Assembly: GCA_948474755.1 (NCBI GenBank)
Contig: CAOLHI010000489.1
Span: 868,001 to 932,000 of the forward strand
From: Ctenosaura bakeri
Taxonomy: Eukaryota > Chordata > Lepidosauria > Squamata > Iguanidae
Length of the DNA: 64,000 bases
Direction: 5' to 3'
Below the pieces are notes generated by a model. It did not search any database, was not told where the DNA came from, and saw only the letters and a list, made by a program, of their open reading frames with translations. This document shows positions 54,340 to 64,000 of this stretch, piece by piece. Every line of letters begins with the position of its first letter. Position 1 is the first letter of the stretch. A program made the position numbers and the translations under genes.

Positions 54340-54900
54340 TACTTTAAACTGATATCTGCCATGCCCTGCTTCCAGAGCATGGACTGACTCAGAGTCTCAA
54401 GCAGAAGGCATGGCAGAGGCTGAAACAGAAGGCATGCCAGGGCCTGCTATACACAGAGAGATTGCAGTGCCAGAAACAGAACAGAGGATGGTGCCAGCTC
54501 CAGCAGAGAGTCCTGCCTCTCAGATACAGAACAACACTTACCTAGACCCAGCTTCACACAGCACAGGCAGCAAAGAGAGACCCAGTGTCACTATCTCAGA
54601 ATTTATAACTGGCAACAATCAATCAAGGCACAGCTGCACTAGGCTTTGAGACTATTTTGCTGGTATCCTCCCCCTCCAGGAGTTGTCAGAGTTTATCTGA
54701 CCTACTACCTTGCTGGATGCCTTGACAAATGCTCGGATTGACCTTGGGCACTCACTCGCTGTGAAACTCTGCCTGGCCTTGTTAATGTTGAATTTTATTT
54801 ATGACTCCTTGCTTACTGCCTAGAAGTAAGTAACAAGCTGGGAGATATACAGTTTGTTTGTTTTGTTTGATTTATCTGCTGCGCCAGGACTGAGACAGGA
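54340..54900 (+). other. Possible LTR-retroelement remnant (unassigned)
   Basis: A 79-residue frame (54410-54649), rich in Glu, Pro and Ser, is followed by 'tgctcggattgaccttgggc' and 'ctgctgcgccaggactgaga', which resemble U5-type sequence of retroelements. I cannot match it to a family and see no terminal repeats or target duplication. Could equally be unique DNA. Confidence 0.25.
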
Positions 54901-56274
54901 CAATATCCATGAAAAAGAAAATAACTTTTACTAATGCATAATTTTAAAACTAAACCCACACAGTTTACCCCAAAACACTTCTATTGATGGCTACATGTTT
55001 TGATTCTATATCCCACAGGACAGGCAATTCTGCCTGCATGCACAAAATGCATTCAATGGGCAAATGCTTCCTTTGCTTGTTTATGTGTTGCTGTTTTCCC
55101 ATAGATACTATCATTTTCATTCCCCTTGACAAACATTGTACTGTAGTGGTGAATATTAAAGTGATGGCAATTTGATTATAGAATAATACTGTCTTGCACA
55201 TGAAGAGCGATCAACTTCTAAAAGAATCAATGCGGTCTCTCATGGGAAGTACAAGAATATTTATATCCAAATATAAATTGCTTTTAATATTGATAATAGC
55301 AGACATAGCTATCCAGATGCTAAAGTCTTCCATGCAAGTTATGCACCCTTTTGTTAGTCATCTCAATTCTATCTGAAGTTCTTCCAAGAATAAGATGAGG
55401 CACCATTACCTCATTCTTTTTGCACTAAGCCCTTGGAGTGTATTGGTGCTGAGTTTATGAAATATCAGTGCCTTTTATTCTTGGATGAGAATATTGTTTT
55501 GTTTTCATGCTTTTGTGCATAATTTATTCACCACAAACCACAGTTCATTAACCTCTGATCAGCTTATTGTTCAGATTTATCCCCTTGTGGTTACACTTTT
55601 GAACATGTTACTTATAAATCATTTTTATGCATTTAAGCAATGAAGACATCCCAGCCACTATGTGATGTAGTGAAAATGTCCCAGTACTGTCAGTGAATCT
55701 AAGGCATGCATAACACCTTACTGGATTACACCTGTGATCAGAGATCTGCATGACTACTATTATCAAGAAGATTTCAGAATGACAAGAGACATATTATTCA
55801 CCTGGAGCAGACTTGTGCTTCTGAAACATTGTTCAGATACACATAGTGAGTTCTGGATCCCAAGGAGAATGAAGTCTTGGCACTAATTCAGAAATTATTC
55901 CCACCACCACCGCACACACAGAAACATATCTCTCTCCTTTTTATTCATTTTCTATTTTTCTTTTAACTGATGCTGACACAAGGAAATCCTTATGGATATA
56001 CCACTCATGCTGCAATATTATTTCCATTTCTTATGGGAAATAGTAGTGACCAAAGGTTAAGCAAATGCATGCAGAAACATTGGCTTATCTATGAAAAGGC
56101 AATAGTAAAGATGGATACAAAAGGAAATGGTATCTGGTATTGAATAACCCACAGAGTATGAGATATGTTGACCAGGTATCAGATGAATCTTAATGTTTCC
56201 ATGGAGACAGTATGCACATATGCATGGGAAAATAGAGATGTACTGTTTGGAACAAATCAACCACATACTACACC
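54901..56274. other. Unannotated AT-rich stretch
   Basis: No repeat or gene recognised; short frames only. Confidence 0.4.
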
Positions 56275-56406
56275 AATGGCACTGTTTATTACTCAGTTTC
56301 CAGGCCCAGATCAAAGTACTGGTTCCAGCTATCAAAGCTCTAAACAGCTTAGGACAAGTCTGTCTGAAGAAATATTGCTCCAAGTGTGCGGCTGCAGAAG
56401 GGACAA
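56275..56406 (+). mobile_element. L2 ORF2 fragment
   Basis: Translates to a diverged copy of the L2 block W-L-P-V-S-F-R-A-Q-F-K-V-L (here CLLLSFQAQIKVLVPAIKAL, then NSLGQ). No stops within about 40 codons, but it is isolated. Confidence 0.65.
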
Positions 56407-56934
56407 AATAAGGAGATTGTCCCCAATAAGAATTCTTATCTGCATATTTCAGTATTGTTCAAATTTTTCAGTATTGTTCAAAACATTGTCAACATTCAGT
56501 TGACAATTTAGAAATACCATTTTAGGCATCCAAAGAAAAGGGGGGAGGTGAAGAAAACAAGCGATCACAAATGCAACAAATAAGAGAATTCTAGGTGTGA
56601 ACAATTTTCAGTGTTTTACCCTGTGCAATGTCAAACGTTTTGGAGACTGAAGGAAAATTTCACTGTGGGAGCAGAATTCCTATTTGGAGGGGCAATGCTT
56701 TCATTTTGTGTCCCTCTGTAGCTACATCCCTGGTCTGTTCTTATAAGTTCCTGCCTGATTACTACTACTATGTGATCTTTTGGAATGTCTTCTCTGGGTG
56801 CTACTGTTCACAATGTCATGGCAAGTGGTTAACAGAGAAAGATGCTTACCAGTGATAGGTCCCACCACCCCTGGCTGTCTATGAAATGAACTCCCTGGAG
56901 ACATCCATCTGGCATCCTGATTAGTAGCATTTAG

Positions 56935-57724
56935 CAGTGATGTAGTCTATTGACTTGGACTCAAGTCGCTTCAGGGCCTTGACTCAGACTTGACTCAGCA
57001 ATAAATGATGAACAGACTGAACTAGGCTTGTGACTTATCTATTTTTTAATGATCTTGACTTGCTGCCCTTTGAAGTCCCACCTCCCCTTCCAGCCTTTTC
57101 TCAATCAGCAGTGAGGGAATGTTATGTTGTTGAGCCAATGAGAGCTGCACATGCTCCTTATCCCTGACTCTGTGCCTCTCCCTTGTTTCTCCAGAAAGCA
57201 AAAGTGCAGAAAGAATTGAAGATGGGAAAAACAGGATTTTGCAGCTTTTTTTCGGTGAGTATGGGTATGGAATGATCTTGGCATGGGGGAGGTAGTGGGA
57301 TGGTCACCTCTGAGAGGAAGCTACAGCCCACTCTCTCATGGCTGGTGGAGTCAGGGTACCTATCCCAGTGGCTTCCTTGAGAGCAAGCAGTATAGTCCAT
57401 CCTCCACATTCCTGGGTTTCTCTTTCCTGGGGAGTTTGTAGTTGCTGCTTGACTGGTTTGTCCTCCTCATTGCCTCCTTCTTCTCACCCTTTCCTGCCTG
57501 CCTAAAGCTCCAGGACAGGATAGGACTTTGATTTTCTAGTTATTGAAACTTAACCTCCACCCCACCAGTACCTCCTTTTTTTCTGTTAAAGTTGGCTCCC
57601 AGACTTGAGACTCAATTTGAGACTTGAATTATCTTGCAAAGACTTGTAACTCACTTAGAGACTTTAAAGTAGGGACTTGAGACTTGGCTTGAGACCTGGA
57701 GTACAAGACTTAAATACATCACTG
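56935..57724. mobile_element. Non-autonomous hAT-type transposon
   Basis: Flanked by a perfect 8-bp target duplication, gcatttag (56927-56934 and 57725-57732). The ends are inverted: CAGTGATGTA at the start and TACATCACTG at the end, and CAGTG is the usual hAT terminus. Subterminal arms on both sides are built from repeated gactt/gactc words (56950-57060; 57600-57715, there as gacttgagact). Such arrays often serve as transposase binding sites in hAT elements. The 790-bp element carries no transposase. Confidence 0.9.
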
Positions 57725-57884
57725 GCATTTAGACACTAGGCTATGATCTTCCTGTTCTTCAGACATTCAGCCCCTGATCTGCATTTCTGTCTTGGTTTTT
57801 ATTTGTCTGGGGTTTTTTTCCTGGTTCTTAACAATTCTAACATTTTAATATTCTTGATACCACTTCAGTAGAAGTGTTCTGTAA

Positions 57885-58075
57885 AAGTTCATAGAATCAT
57901 TGGTTCATAGAGCTGCAAGGACTGTTTAGTAGAACCTTCTCCCATGCAGGAACACACAACTATAGCTCTGCTGACAGCTGGCCCACCCAACATCTGTTTA
58001 AAAACTCGAAGAAGGAGAGGCCACTAACTCTCTGAGGCAGCCTAGTCTACTGTTGAACAGCTCTGCAGTGAAGAA
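57885..58075 (-). mobile_element. CR1 LINE 3' end
   Basis: 'catagaatcattggttcata', 'gagctgcaaggactgtttag', 'ccacccaacatctgtttaaa' and 'ctctgaggcagcctagtcta' match the reverse CR1 3' end. Diverged. Confidence 0.78.
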
Positions 58076-58287
58076 GTTAGAAAATATCAGATAGCTTTTG
58101 TTCTTGTTGATGTCTTTTTAAATAATGCTGCAAAACAAAAATTAAAAAAATTGTCTGGCAAGCTATATTTCAGAAGAAAGAAGTGGCAAAACCACCTCTG
58201 AATATTTCTTGCCTCAGAAAACTCTTTGAAACTTGTGGAGTCACCTTTGGTCAACAGGCAACTTAAGGGCACATATACATATATACA
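58076..58287 (+). mobile_element. 5S-type SINE with the 5S head deleted
   Basis: The body is 'ggcaaaaccacctctgaata', 'ttcttgcctcagaaaactct' and the tail 'gtcacctttggtcaacaggc'. The 5S part is missing. The upstream 90 bp (58076-58165) closely match 61021-61104, so both the flank and the SINE are shared with the 61-kb locus. Confidence 0.75.
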
Positions 58288-59228
58288 CACGTACATACAT
58301 ACATAGATATAGATATGGTTACAGAGTAATCAGTTCAGTCATGATACATTCTTGAGGGTTACTCCTTGGTGATCCTTATACTTGCGGGAACAGAACACAT
58401 GTATTTGTTTGTAGCACTAACAGTCATTTGAACTCTAACTAAAATTACTCACTCATAATCGGAACAACTACTTAGCTGTAATGACACCCTTGCTGGTCTT
58501 CAGGTTTAATAGCAGTGTGGTCAGGCCTCATTCTTTTGCACTGTCTTGTTGTCTAGTCACAGGCTCCACAGCTAAATAATACTTTGCATAGCTTCCCTTC
58601 CTAAATAGTTTCCATATGTTCTGCCTCTCCCAGTGCCTTGGAAGAGACTGGACTCAACCACTCCAGCATGATGCATACTCTGGGCCCTCAAATGTCCCAT
58701 GACACACTAACATTAAGGGATAAAAAAAAAATCAACTAGCATGTACTAGTCCAGTTCCTAGCAGTGGAAAGGATTGTCTCTGATTGTCGCTTTTAGCATC
58801 TGAGCATGTTGGCAACAGACTGGCTGCAGCTGAACAAAAGATAAATAGATCTTCCCTTTTAAAGTTCACTTTCATTTGCCTGACTAAAAGATGTAGTGTC
58901 CCAAAATAAGAGGACAATGTAAAAATACACAAGCCCAATTTCATAGGATGTCAAGACAATAGTACTACAGTACCTTTCTGTGGGGATGAGATTGCATGCT
59001 CCTGGAAGTCAAGAGACTATGCTGATGGTAGCAACTTGGATAGCAGAATGTCTATGGCTGCCCTGCTACTTTTATTTATGCTGATTGATAAATAAATGAA
59101 TCTCAGAGACTCTCACACTCAATGTACTCTAAAGTGACGCTAATTAAGTATTAATTAATTACTTAACTAATTAAGTGATACCTCCTAACTACATTAAATG
59201 TATCAAATAGATATGTGTGTGTGCATGT
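58288..59228. other. Unannotated stretch
   Basis: Starts with an (ata/cata)n stretch at 58275-58315; no gene recognised. Confidence 0.4.
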
Positions 59229-59432
59229 CCTTTCAAGACACCTGTTGACTTATGCCAATCCAATGAATTTCATAGGATTTTGTTAGGCAAGGAATCCTCA
59301 GTGGTGGTTTTACAAGTTTCTTCTTATGAAATATAGCCTGGTATTCATTGATGGTATCCTGCCTAAGTACTAACCAGAGGTGACCCTGCTTAACTTCCAA
59401 GATCAGACAAGATCTGGTACCTTCAGGATTTT
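59229..59432 (-). mobile_element. 5S rRNA-derived SINE
   Basis: Reverse copy: tail 'gttgacttatgccaatccaa', 'aatttcataggattttgtta', then the 5S part 'atcctgcctaagtactaacc' and 'gaccctgcttaacttccaag', and 'atcagacaagatctggt' at the 5' end. Confidence 0.85.
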
Positions 59433-60439
59433 TGGCTATAATCAGATAAATTGAAATGCCTTTGGCTTTAAACCTTTGTAGCAGCATACTTTCCAAGATT
59501 TTGAGTCACTGGGGCTAATATGTAATGATTCCAGACCTTGGATATGTCATTTATGAACATTTTGATATGCGGCAAGACCTAGGAAGTATGGGAAAGTCTT
59601 ATGGGAAGATTGTCTTCTGACACATTTTGTAATGAATATGGAGAAACTGCCAAGTTTGGATTTCTGTATTTTTATTTATTTATTTATTAATGTGCCTTGT
59701 TTATTTATAGTGGATGTGGACTACTCCACTTCAAATCCATCATGGCACATTTGGATGTGATACACATAGCTAGGAGAAAGAGATAAACAAATACACACTA
59801 GATAGTCAAAGTTTTCATTTTATCCATTTAGGCCCATCGATCCTCTTGGCAAGTATTGTTGTCTACTCTTGTTATCAGTATCCCCATGTGGGATTGAGCA
59901 ACAGGAAAACCTAAAAGGCAGAAAAAGGAAAGTAAGAATCAGCCTCAAGAATCAATCTAACAACTGGCGGTGATCATGAAGCAGAGCTCACTAGTCTTTC
60001 TAAATATTTATTTAAAAGCAAGCTGAAAGCAAACCACTTGATTTTTTTTTCAAATACTAGCAGACCCTTCTGTCTCCTTATCCTATTCTAGAGAAGCAGC
60101 AAAAGAACATTTCCTTTCAAACTTCCGAGTTAAAAGCCACAGGTTTAGAGACCGCACACATTTTGTCAGTTCCATGCCAACCACTATCATAAACACATTG
60201 CTGAATCCAAAGGCATGTACTAAAAGATCTTATACATCTTCTACCCACATACGGATTTGCATAACTTGGATGCAGATAAGCATTACTTTTCCAAAACAAG
60301 AAATTAACGGCTGACTTTGAAAAAAGGATGTATTCTAATGGAATAAACGGTGGTGAGCGTGTCTTTACATACTTTTTCTTTCTTTCTTATTTATTTTTTT
60401 CTATCTACCAGGATGTGTGTCAAGCAGAAGCAAAAAAGA
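59433..60439. other. Unannotated stretch; (TTTA)n at 59669-59690
   Basis: A short ttta array and no recognisable gene or dispersed repeat. Confidence 0.4.
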
Positions 60440-60560
60440 GACTGCAACTCTTTCCAATAGCATGCACCTGATGTAGGCAAAAGCTTGCACTAAATTTTAC
60501 GCCACAAAACTTGTTGTTTTGACTGCAACAGATTAACATGGCTACTAGAAAGTATGGGAT
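60440..60560 (+). repeat. Dispersed repeat end (aagctt...acatggctac type)
   Basis: 'acctgatgtaggcaaaagct', 'tgcactaaattttacgccac' and 'ctgcaacagattaacatggc' match the ordered words of a repeat common in reptile genomes. Class not certain. Confidence 0.55.
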
Positions 60561-61020
60561 AGCAACTAGTATAGACAAATGATATCCTGGTACTCCAGGA
60601 GCCCTATTCAATATAGGAATGTAGCAAAAGAGCTCCAGAATTTCACCCATCTATTCACAAGTTGCAAAGGAGGCATGGGGATGGTGGTGCTTTTATGGAA
60701 GCCCTTAAGTATTATTGAAGAACTCACATTTCATAGAAGTTTAGGTTAACCACTTCAGTAGTCAGCACTGTGATTCTCCTCATCCGTTCAGGTGTAAATC
60801 CAAATCAGTCTCACCAAGGCGGTGGCTAGAATCACTGCACTTGAAAAGAAGCCTATGGAGATAGATGAAAAACATTATACTTGATGTTAGGATGTCAGCC
60901 CATTAAAGGCTTTTTAGTTGCTTCGTGACCTGCACTTAACAAAATTTAAATCAATATGCATAATGCAAATCAGTCCCTTTTGAGTTACTGAACAAAATGT
61001 GAATGAATAGAGTACCCAAC
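60561..61020. other. Unannotated stretch
   Basis: No gene or repeat recognised. Confidence 0.4.
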
Positions 61021-61321
61021 AGTTAGAAAATATTGGATAGCTTTCTGTATTTGATGTTTTATTAGAATAATGCTGCAAAATAAAAACTAAAAAAATATAT
61101 CTGGCAATACCCTAAAGGCACCAGGCCCTATCTGATATTGAAAACTAAGCAGGGTCAGTTTTGATTAGTAGCTGGATGGGAGACTGCCAATGAATACTAG
61201 GAGCTATAGGCTACATTTCAGAGGAAGGAACTTGCAAAACCACTTCAGTGTATTCCTGGCCTAAGAGAATCCAATGAAATTCATGGGGTCACAATAAGGC
61301 CACTTGAAGACACATACACAC
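61021..61321 (+). mobile_element. 5S rRNA-derived SINE with shared upstream flank
   Basis: The 5S head (61104-61215) keeps 'aaaactaagcagggtcagtt', 'agctggatgggagactgcc' and 'ggagctataggct'. The body and tail are normal (aaaccacttcagtgtattcc, gaaattcatggggtcacaat). The 84 bp before the head also match the 58-kb locus. Confidence 0.85.
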
Positions 61322-61940
61322 TTGCAAGCCCTATGATTTTAAATTTGTATCCAGTGATTACCACTGCCCTCTTGAAATATGACCTGTCATTGGATAAGCT
61401 ACCAGTTAATCCAGTTAAATTTTTATGGGGGCAACTTTTTGCACTAGCAGTGTGCAAACATTTGACTTGCATAGGACTCTTTTTCATGAGGAAAAAAAAT
61501 ATAAGTGAGCACCAACTTAAAGTGTGCATACAAAAAAGTTAACTAGCAACATACATTGTTTGTGCACAGTCTTTCTAAATCAAGAAAGAAACAGGTTTAG
61601 GATCTTGCACTATAATTCACATTGTCAGTCTATCACAAATGTATCATTTCTAACAGTTGGCAGCTTAATCACACAATATTCAGCCAGATACCTGTTTATC
61701 TTTCATGATCTTTCAATATATTACCAAATGTGTCAGGAGGAGAGAGTACACATGATTCTGTGCCATAGCTTCAAACCCATGAATTGTCAGCATCTCAGAC
61801 CTGGGGTGCATACTAAGAGAGCCTTGAAAATTTTAATCAGTTCAAATCTACCTGCAGCCTACAATATCACTCTGAGACTAATAGAAAACAAATACCAAGT
61901 TCTTCAGAAATAAAATCCTGGACATTTGGCCCAAATACTT
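61322..61940. other. Unannotated stretch
   Basis: The open frame at 61524-61913 (129 residues) has no recognisable domain and no coding context. Confidence 0.4.
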
Positions 61941-62150
61941 ACAGCTGGTTTGGGGTGCCCTGTTTAACTTTGGGAGCTAAGTAGAGTTAGGGCTGATTAG
62001 GAGTTGGAGGGGGAACCAACCAGGTGCTGTAGGTTACATTTCAGAGGCAGGCTATAACAAACCACCTCTGAGTATTCCTTGCCCAAGAAAACCTTATGAA
62101 ATTCATGGGATTACCATGAGTCAACAGGAGATACACACACAAACACACAA
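61941..62150 (+). mobile_element. 5S rRNA-derived SINE
   Basis: 'aactttgggagctaagtaga', 'gttagggctgattaggagtt' and 'caggtgctgtaggttac' are the diverged 5S head. The body 'accacctctgagtattcctt' and 'aaattcatgggattaccatg' is well kept. Confidence 0.85.
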
Positions 62151-62521
62151 CAGAATCTATTGAAACTCCTAGCCTTTTCTTATCATTAAAGCAATGCATG
62201 CCACATTTTTTGTATTTCTCTGCCTGGTGAACTTTTTTCCTGACTTTGTGCATGCATGTTTGTGTGCATGCATGCACTGACTGAGAATTCCTGCTCTTTG
62301 ATGCAGTGGAAGAGAGAGATGAGTTAGGAGAGAGAAAGACTAAATGAGTGTTGGGGTGCCAAAAGAGAGAAAAACAGTGGACATTAAAAAGAAAAGGAAG
62401 TATAGTTGCCATATTGACCAGTTGACTGAGGTTTGACTTGGATTCTAGTCATGCCACGTGATTCCTGTTTGCACTACTAGCTGGTCTAGATCCCCAGATT
62501 TCTTTTAAAAAGAGAAAATAA
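62151..62521. other. Unannotated stretch
   Basis: Contains a gcatgcatg-rich stretch at 62250-62277; no gene. Confidence 0.4.
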
Positions 62522-62831
62522 AGGTATATCTGCACTAGACAGTTATATAAGTTTCAAATTATGTTAATAGTTATGTCTTCATCCTAAAGATTCCTGTGAT
62601 TTGTAGTTTGATGAGGTGAGTAAAAGGTGTCAAGCTACAGTAAAAAAAGAGGGATTGAGGATTAAACCAGTTTAATTCTGCATGAGAAATACTGTATTAT
62701 TCAGGCTTTCTTGGTAATTGTAGGTCAGGGAACAGACTAGAGCACTCTAGTAAAATATTCTAAATATTTCACCAAAGTACAATGTGACAATTGAAGCGGT
62801 ATGAAAACAGTTAACTGTGAAGTGCAGATAC
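62522..62831. mobile_element. MITE family 2
   Basis: Left end 'tatctgcactagacagttat' and right end 'gttaactgtgaagtgcagat' are inverted; inner blocks 'gtttcaaattatgttaa' and 'caattgaagcggtatgaaaa' also pair. The centre has 'cctgtgatttgtagtttgat'. About 310 bp, non-coding, target duplication unclear. Confidence 0.7.
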
Positions 62832-63104
62832 AATTTTTGTCTCTAGCTTTTGTAGAAACCCAGATAGGACAGAGAATCTGTAATGACTATTCTACCCAGT
62901 TGTTTTGTAGAAAATAAACCTGCTACTGGCTTTCAGAATGTTCAGCCGATTACTGAAGCCACAGTTGTGACTAAAACCACATTTTTAGGCTTTCACGATG
63001 TAAAATTATAAAATGGACCACTGAGCTCTACATTACAGCAGCCATTCTAACTGGGGATTATGGGACTTCTAATCCAAAGCATTTTTGATTTTTTTTTTTT
63101 GGCA

Positions 63105-63230
63105 TACAAAGCACTTTTCCTACATTAGGTCAATAATCCTCACAGTAACCCAGAATCAGATAACTACGATTATTCCCATTTTTCAGAGAAAATGTGAAGC
63201 TGAGCACAGACACCCTCAGATAATTTTAGA
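63105..63230 (-). mobile_element. MIR/CORE-SINE-like fragment
   Basis: 'aatcctcacagtaacccaga', 'acgattattcccatttttca' and 'gaaaatgtgaagctgagcac' are the reverse of the conserved MIR core and tail order. Confidence 0.6.
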
Positions 63231-63289
63231 TGCATAAATGGAATCCTGAATTTTGTGCAATCTTCATTCAGAAAAAAGATTTTCTTGTT

Positions 63290-64000
63290 GAATATTACGT
63301 CTGCAATAAAAGGTAGAGGATCTTATAATAAATATAGGAATGAAAGAGAATTATTATAAAATGTCATATTGCTGATATTTGACACCAGCTAAATTATCTC
63401 AAATATACAAAACAAGAGAAGGAACATGCTGGAAGTGTAAAGAAAAAAAGAGAGACCTTTTTCCATATGTGTTGGTCATGTGCAAAGGAAAAAAAACTGG
63501 AAAGATACACATAATATGCACATAATAATATTCAAAATCCTTGCTATTCAATCTGAATTGAAACCAGAGCAATATTTGTTAAATATGATTGATAATCACC
63601 AAGTGATAAAAAAAAATTAAATAGATATTATATCTAGTGACCTCTGCAAGACTAAATTTATATGCAAAAATGGAAAACCAAAAAGAAATGATTGGCTGTT
63701 AAAAGTTATGGACATGATGGAGATGGAAAAGTTGACATTGTTGATAAAAGAAAAATTAATACAACAATTTGAGAGTGAAGCTGATTTTGGACTATATTAT
63801 AAAGGAGAGGGAAAATGAAGCTATGGAAAGATGAATTTATTCAAAGGACATATAAAGTATTACAACACTTTGTAGTACAAATGTAAACTAATTGAAAATT
63901 GGTGAGAATAGTATAAGGATAATAATTATGTAGGAACAAATGATATTAAGCATAAGCTACAAATCCAAGTGAAAAGCAATACAATGGAATATTGGTGGGA
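63290..64000 (+). mobile_element. L1 LINE ORF2 3' part, runs off the window
   Basis: Around 63429 the sequence encodes CWKC-K-K-x-R-x-T-F-F-H-M-C-W-S-C-A-K (with a shift), the Cys-rich knuckle region of L1 ORF2p. Downstream, LLIKEKLIQQFESEADF and a stop near 63816 mark the ORF2 end. The rest is AT-rich 3' UTR. Several shifts and stops make it a pseudogene. The right end lies outside the window. Confidence 0.7.

Noticed and set aside
61524..61913. 129-residue plus-strand frame
   Set aside because: No family resemblance, no splice or promoter context, and composition typical of AT-rich non-coding DNA.
1..64000. A multi-gene system such as a defence island, operon or gene cluster
   Set aside because: No set of adjacent host genes is visible; the coding signals are all transposon remnants.

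Overview
This window looks like non-genic DNA from a squamate reptile, most likely an iguanian-type lizard. The repeat mix supports this. There are many tRNA-derived SINEs of the Sauria type with a Bov-B-like tail, SINEs whose heads are clearly 5S rRNA, and a Bov-B/RTE tail. There are also CR1, L2 and L1 LINE pieces, a short Helitron, and many fold-back DNA transposons. Species placement is inference from repeat families, not from a gene. I found no convincing host protein-coding exon, tRNA gene, rRNA gene or CRISPR array. Most of the DNA is AT-rich and CpG-poor.

Layout. 1-10 kb: a tRNA-SINE, an L1 ORF2 tail on the minus strand, a long featureless stretch with paired octamer motifs near 1.65 kb, a SINE inserted in a SINE at 5.75-6.25 kb, and a 5S-SINE. 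10.5-13.7 kb: a 2.5-kb CR1 LINE with a nearly open reverse transcriptase, sitting inside a palindromic MITE and followed by a 127-bp-arm inverted repeat. 13.8-18.5 kb: a solo LTR split by a 951-bp L1, a Helitron with textbook ends, and a second related solo LTR. 19-33 kb: SINEs, L2 3' ends, several fold-back elements, one SINE cut by two insertions, and a MITE with a minisatellite inside it. 35-37.6 kb: an intact 888-bp solo LTR and a CpG-rich 560-bp terminal-inverted-repeat element with a perfect 5-bp target duplication. 39-53 kb: scattered SINEs, a CR1-in-L2 nest at 47.5-49.5 kb and a Bov-B tail. 53-64 kb: a hAT-type element with a perfect 8-bp target duplication, a locally related pair of 5S-SINE loci, and an L1 running off the right edge.

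The window is best read as layers of transposition. Nested copies give relative ages: MITE family 1 before CR1, LTR before L1, L2 before CR1, and SINE before MITE. The autonomous LINEs represented here only as fragments (Bov-B/RTE, L2, CR1, L1) are the likely source of the machinery for the SINEs and truncated copies. I found no new multi-gene system. The points most worth checking are the CpG-rich element at 37.1 kb, the Helitron, the hAT element with a GACTT-rich interior, and the octamer palindrome near 1.65 kb.
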